Part shown: one piece after another, positions 35,153 to 37,959 of the stretch
Numbering within the stretch: the stretch's first letter is position 1
How the letters are laid out: each line of letters begins with the position of its first letter
Assembly (NCBI GenBank): GCA_031289275.1
Contig: JAITPV010000184.1
Location: 1 to 37,959, forward strand
DNA: 37,959 nucleotides
From: Tannerella sp.
GTDB lineage: Bacteria > Bacteroidota > Bacteroidia > Bacteroidales > Tannerellaceae
Direction: 5' to 3'
Position numbers and translations under genes: made by a program
Notes under the pieces: model-generated
Told to the model about the DNA's origin: nothing
The model's database searches: none
Seen by the model: the letters and a program-made list of their open reading frames with translations, nothing else

Positions 35153-37453
35153 ATGAGATTTCTTACCCACCTTATCCTGTGCGGAAGCCTGCTTTCGTGC
35201 ACATCCTCTTCCGACAAGGCGTTCCGTGAAGCCTTCTTGAATCCGGACAATTCGCGCAAACCCATGCCTTTCCTGCACGTCAACGGGCGGATGACGACCG
35301 GCGGCATCGAAACGCTGCTGACCGACGCACAACGGTTGTCGGGATACGGCGGCATCGCCGTACTGCCCGTCAGTGAAGGAATGCGATGGGGTGGCACGAC
35401 GATGAGTCCCGGCACGGAACCGGCGTACTTGAGCGACGAATACTTCGACCGCTACGGCGACATCCTCTCCATCTCCGCCCGCCTCGGCATGGAGGTCGTG
35501 CTCTACGACGACATCGACTTCCCCAGCGGGTCGGCCGGCGGAAAACTGCAACGCGAATACCCCGCTTACACGCGGAAATACCTCCTCAAGGAAGAAACCT
35601 TCTTCAAAGGCCCCGGAAGGGTGCAGCTCGAACGCGCCGATACCTCGCTACTGCTGATGGCCGTCTCGGCTATGGACACGACCACCCGCCAAGTCGTCGG
35701 TCTGGCGCCCTTCATGCACGGCAACCGCCTGGATTGGGACGCGCCGGAGGGCCATTGGCGGGTGATGTTCTTCAACTGCAAGTTCAACATCAATTCGCTG
35801 GTCGACTACATGCAGCCCGAAGCGGCCGACAAGGTCATTGAAATGACTTACGGCGAATACGGCAAGCGTTTCGCACAGTATTTCGGCAACGTCATCACAC
35901 GGACGTTCTACGATGACGTCGGCTTCGTCCACCAGGAAGAAACCTGGACGCCTGCCATCACCGACCTGTTCCGCCGGAAGTACGGACGTGATCCGGCGCT
36001 CTACTACCCTGCCATGTATTACGATATTGGTGAGGAAACACAGCCCGCCCGCGTAGCCTTCTACGACATCCGCTCCGAACTCATGGCCGAAGGATACGTC
36101 CGCAAGGTCGCCGAATGGAACGCCGCGAACGGGCTGCGGAGCATGGGGCATCCGCCCGAAAACTACAGCCCGAACACGATCGTGGCGCACGGCGACATCC
36201 TCAAATATTACCGCCACACGCAGATACCGCTCATGGACGCGATCTTCTTCTACGGCCGCGGGCTTCACGGTTTCAAGCAGATCAGTTCGGCTGCCGACCT
36301 GGGCGACAAGCCCGACGTGGGCGCTGAAATCTATGGCGCCTTCCCGGACAGCGTCATCGACATGCGGATGCTCTATCGCACCGTGATGGAGATGATGGTA
36401 CGTGGCGTCACGCTGGTTGTGCCCCACGGCATGTGGTACACGCCCGAAACGGAGAAGATACGCATCCCGCCCCTCATCTCGCACCATAATCCGGCGCTCG
36501 ACGACCTGCCGCAATACAGCGCCTACGTCGGACGGGTATCTACCCTGCTGCACGGCGGCGTGCACGTCTCGGATGTCGCCCTCCTGTGGCCGATCACCGC
36601 TATACAGGCCGAATCCTACATCGATCGCGACAAGACCTCCGGCCTCCCGACAGCCAACTGGCTCCCGCCGCATGTCTGCCATCACGTTCTGAGCGATCTG
36701 CTGACCAACGAGCTGCGGCGCGACTTCACCTTTGTTCATCCCGAAGACCTGCACAGCGGGAAAATCACCGCCGAAGGTCGCGAACTGAAGCTGAACAATA
36801 CATATAATATACAACGTTACAAAGTCCTGATCATCCCCGGCGGCGAAGTCATCTCGGCCGAAACGCTCCACGCCATCAAGCGCTACTATGATGGCGGCGG
36901 GCGTATCATGGCCGTCGAGGCGCTACCGACACGTTCGTCCGAATTTGGGCGCGACGCGGAAGTGCAGTCACTTGTCCGCGACATGTTCGGCGCTTCCGGC
37001 GTCTACGCCGACGACATCTCGGCAACCAATGGACAGGGCGGACAGGCGGTATACATCCCCCGGGCTGATAAGGAAAGCCTCCGGCGGGCGTTCGACCTGC
37101 TCGGCTTGCAGCCGGACGTGGCCTTCGACGAGAGCCGGATACCCGTCGCTGAGACGTTCTCCTCGCCGCGGCATCCGGCCGACCCGGTTGTGTACCGTAT
37201 GGGCTACGTCAACTACCTCCACAAGCAGAAGGAAGGCAAGGAGATTTATTACTTCACGAACTCGACCGACCACCGGCTGGCGACAACCGTCCGTCTGCGC
37301 GGCGCCATCCGTCCCGAACGGTGGGATCCGTACACGGGGACAATCGAACCGCTGACAGAATACGAACGACTGGAGGTCGGCGGCGTACACTACACGCAGT
37401 TCGAACTTGACCTCGATGAGGTTTCGTCGGTCTTTATTGTGGGAAATCATTAG
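35153..37453 (+). CDS. GH106-like glycosyl hydrolase (alpha-L-rhamnosidase family), lipoprotein
   Basis: MRFLTHLILCGSLLSCTSSS lipobox; DDIDFPSGSAGGKL; RTFYDDVGF; 766 aa. Confidence 0.78.
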   Translation: MRFLTHLILCGSLLSCTSSSDKAFREAFLNPDNSRKPMPFLHVNGRMTTGGIETLLTDAQRLSGYGGIAVLPVSEGMRWGGTTMSPGTEPAYLSDEYFDRYGDILSISARLGMEVVLYDDIDFPSGSAGGKLQREYPAYTRKYLLKEETFFKGPGRVQLERADTSLLLMAVSAMDTTTRQVVGLAPFMHGNRLDWDAPEGHWRVMFFNCKFNINSLVDYMQPEAADKVIEMTYGEYGKRFAQYFGNVITRTFYDDVGFVHQEETWTPAITDLFRRKYGRDPALYYPAMYYDIGEETQPARVAFYDIRSELMAEGYVRKVAEWNAANGLRSMGHPPENYSPNTIVAHGDILKYYRHTQIPLMDAIFFYGRGLHGFKQISSAADLGDKPDVGAEIYGAFPDSVIDMRMLYRTVMEMMVRGVTLVVPHGMWYTPETEKIRIPPLISHHNPALDDLPQYSAYVGRVSTLLHGGVHVSDVALLWPITAIQAESYIDRDKTSGLPTANWLPPHVCHHVLSDLLTNELRRDFTFVHPEDLHSGKITAEGRELKLNNTYNIQRYKVLIIPGGEVISAETLHAIKRYYDGGGRIMAVEALPTRSSEFGRDAEVQSLVRDMFGASGVYADDISATNGQGGQAVYIPRADKESLRRAFDLLGLQPDVAFDESRIPVAETFSSPRHPADPVVYRMGYVNYLHKQKEGKEIYYFTNSTDHRLATTVRLRGAIRPERWDPYTGTIEPLTEYERLEVGGVHYTQFELDLDEVSSVFIVGNH

Positions 37454-37588
37454 AATTGAAAATGAGGATTACATTTCTAATTCCTAATTTCCCCGCCTCC
37501 GTGTTTGATATGATTATTGTATTCATCATTCTTTCATTTGTCTGAACTGTGATTTCAATATGATTTGAATGATTGGTATGATTAAGAG

Positions 37589-37659
37589 ATGAAAAATAAA
37601 CAAGTTAGAATAGATGGCAAAACAATCCCATTAGGGATGGCATGTTATTTATTTTTCAT
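37589..37659. repeat. Short inverted-repeat element (ATGAAAAATAAA ... TTTATTTTTCAT) with internal ATCCC-atta-GGGAT hairpin
   Basis: 12-bp perfect arms at 37589-37600 and 37648-37659. Confidence 0.7.
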
Positions 37660-37695
37660 TCCTAAGAAGAATCACATTTGAAGTTCAAGAATTTA

Positions 37696-37746
37696 AACAC
37701 GGAGGCACTGAGCACACGGAGTTCTTTTTCTCCGTGTCTCCGTGTT
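37696..37746. repeat. Nested inverted repeat AACACGGAG..ACACGGAG / CTCCGTGTCTCCGTGTT
   Basis: Two CTCCGTGT blocks facing two ACACGGAG blocks. Confidence 0.85.
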
Positions 37747-37795
37747 CAATATAATTATTGTATTCATTCTCAATTCTCAATTCCTTTAGTTGTTT
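37738..37795. repeat. Composite module CTCCGTGTTCAATATAATTATTGTATTCAT + (TCTCAAT)n + TCCTTT
   Basis: Same layout as 26250-26324. Confidence 0.75.
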
Positions 37796-37876
37796 TGGGC
37801 GATTGCTTTTGCCGTTCCTGCGGGACTGCGACGTAGCGAGAACGTTACACCGAACGGGAGAATCCGAAGGATTCAT

Positions 37877-37959
37877 ATGTTTATAGCACAATCCATCACT
37901 ACATACATTCGACTCCTTCGGAGTCGCACCTCTTCGGTTATGGCGGTTGCTATAAACAT
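37877..37959. mobile_element. Small TIR element ATGTTTATAGCA ... TGCTATAAACAT (copy B, 83 bp) ending at window edge
   Basis: 12-bp TIRs at 37877-37888 and 37948-37959; homologous to 26011-26156. Confidence 0.8.

Noticed and set aside
35648-36871. 407-aa minus-strand ORF
   Set aside because: Antisense to the GH106-like gene; no own promoter or domain.
1-37959. tRNA or rRNA genes
   Set aside because: No cloverleaf-like or rRNA sequence recognised by eye; a tRNAscan run would be needed to exclude them fully.

Overview
The window is a Bacteroidetes-type chromosomal segment, judged from TAnnTTTG promoters, DUF4492-cydAB, TonB/DUF4249 pairs and an 11-gene complex I. The core genes are: an IS3-like transposase tail at the left edge; DUF4492-cydA-cydB; a secreted esterase-like protein; a DUF1080-metallo-beta-lactamase fusion; an AAA ATPase with a C-terminal PD-(D/E)XK-like domain; a GH78-type rhamnosidase; an NMO/FabK-like flavoprotein; a TonB receptor with a DUF4249 partner; a nuoA-B-CD-H-I-J-K-L-M-N operon lacking nuoEFG; a NapH/NapG-like polyferredoxin with a DUF362 protein; tadA; a small RHH-like protein; mfd; a 5'-truncated TlpA-like gene; and a GH106-like glycosidase. 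The most unusual content is intergenic. (i) There is a dispersed module TGTAATCAT-(heptamer TAACTCT/TCAATTC)n-AATTTCTT, and a second family, (GAATTAT)n...AATCATTGAATC, that recurs at gene junctions inside the nuo operon and sometimes supplies stop codons. (ii) There are two copies of a small element with ATGTTTATAGCA/TGCTATAAACAT terminal inverted repeats and a hairpin showing a compensatory base-pair change. (iii) A 6 x 42-bp array (14-codon period) is open in several frames. (iv) A 4 x 23-bp palindromic array folds into paired hairpins. (v) Truncated genes have broken ends that lie at or near repeats. All calls come from reading the sequence; no database search was run.
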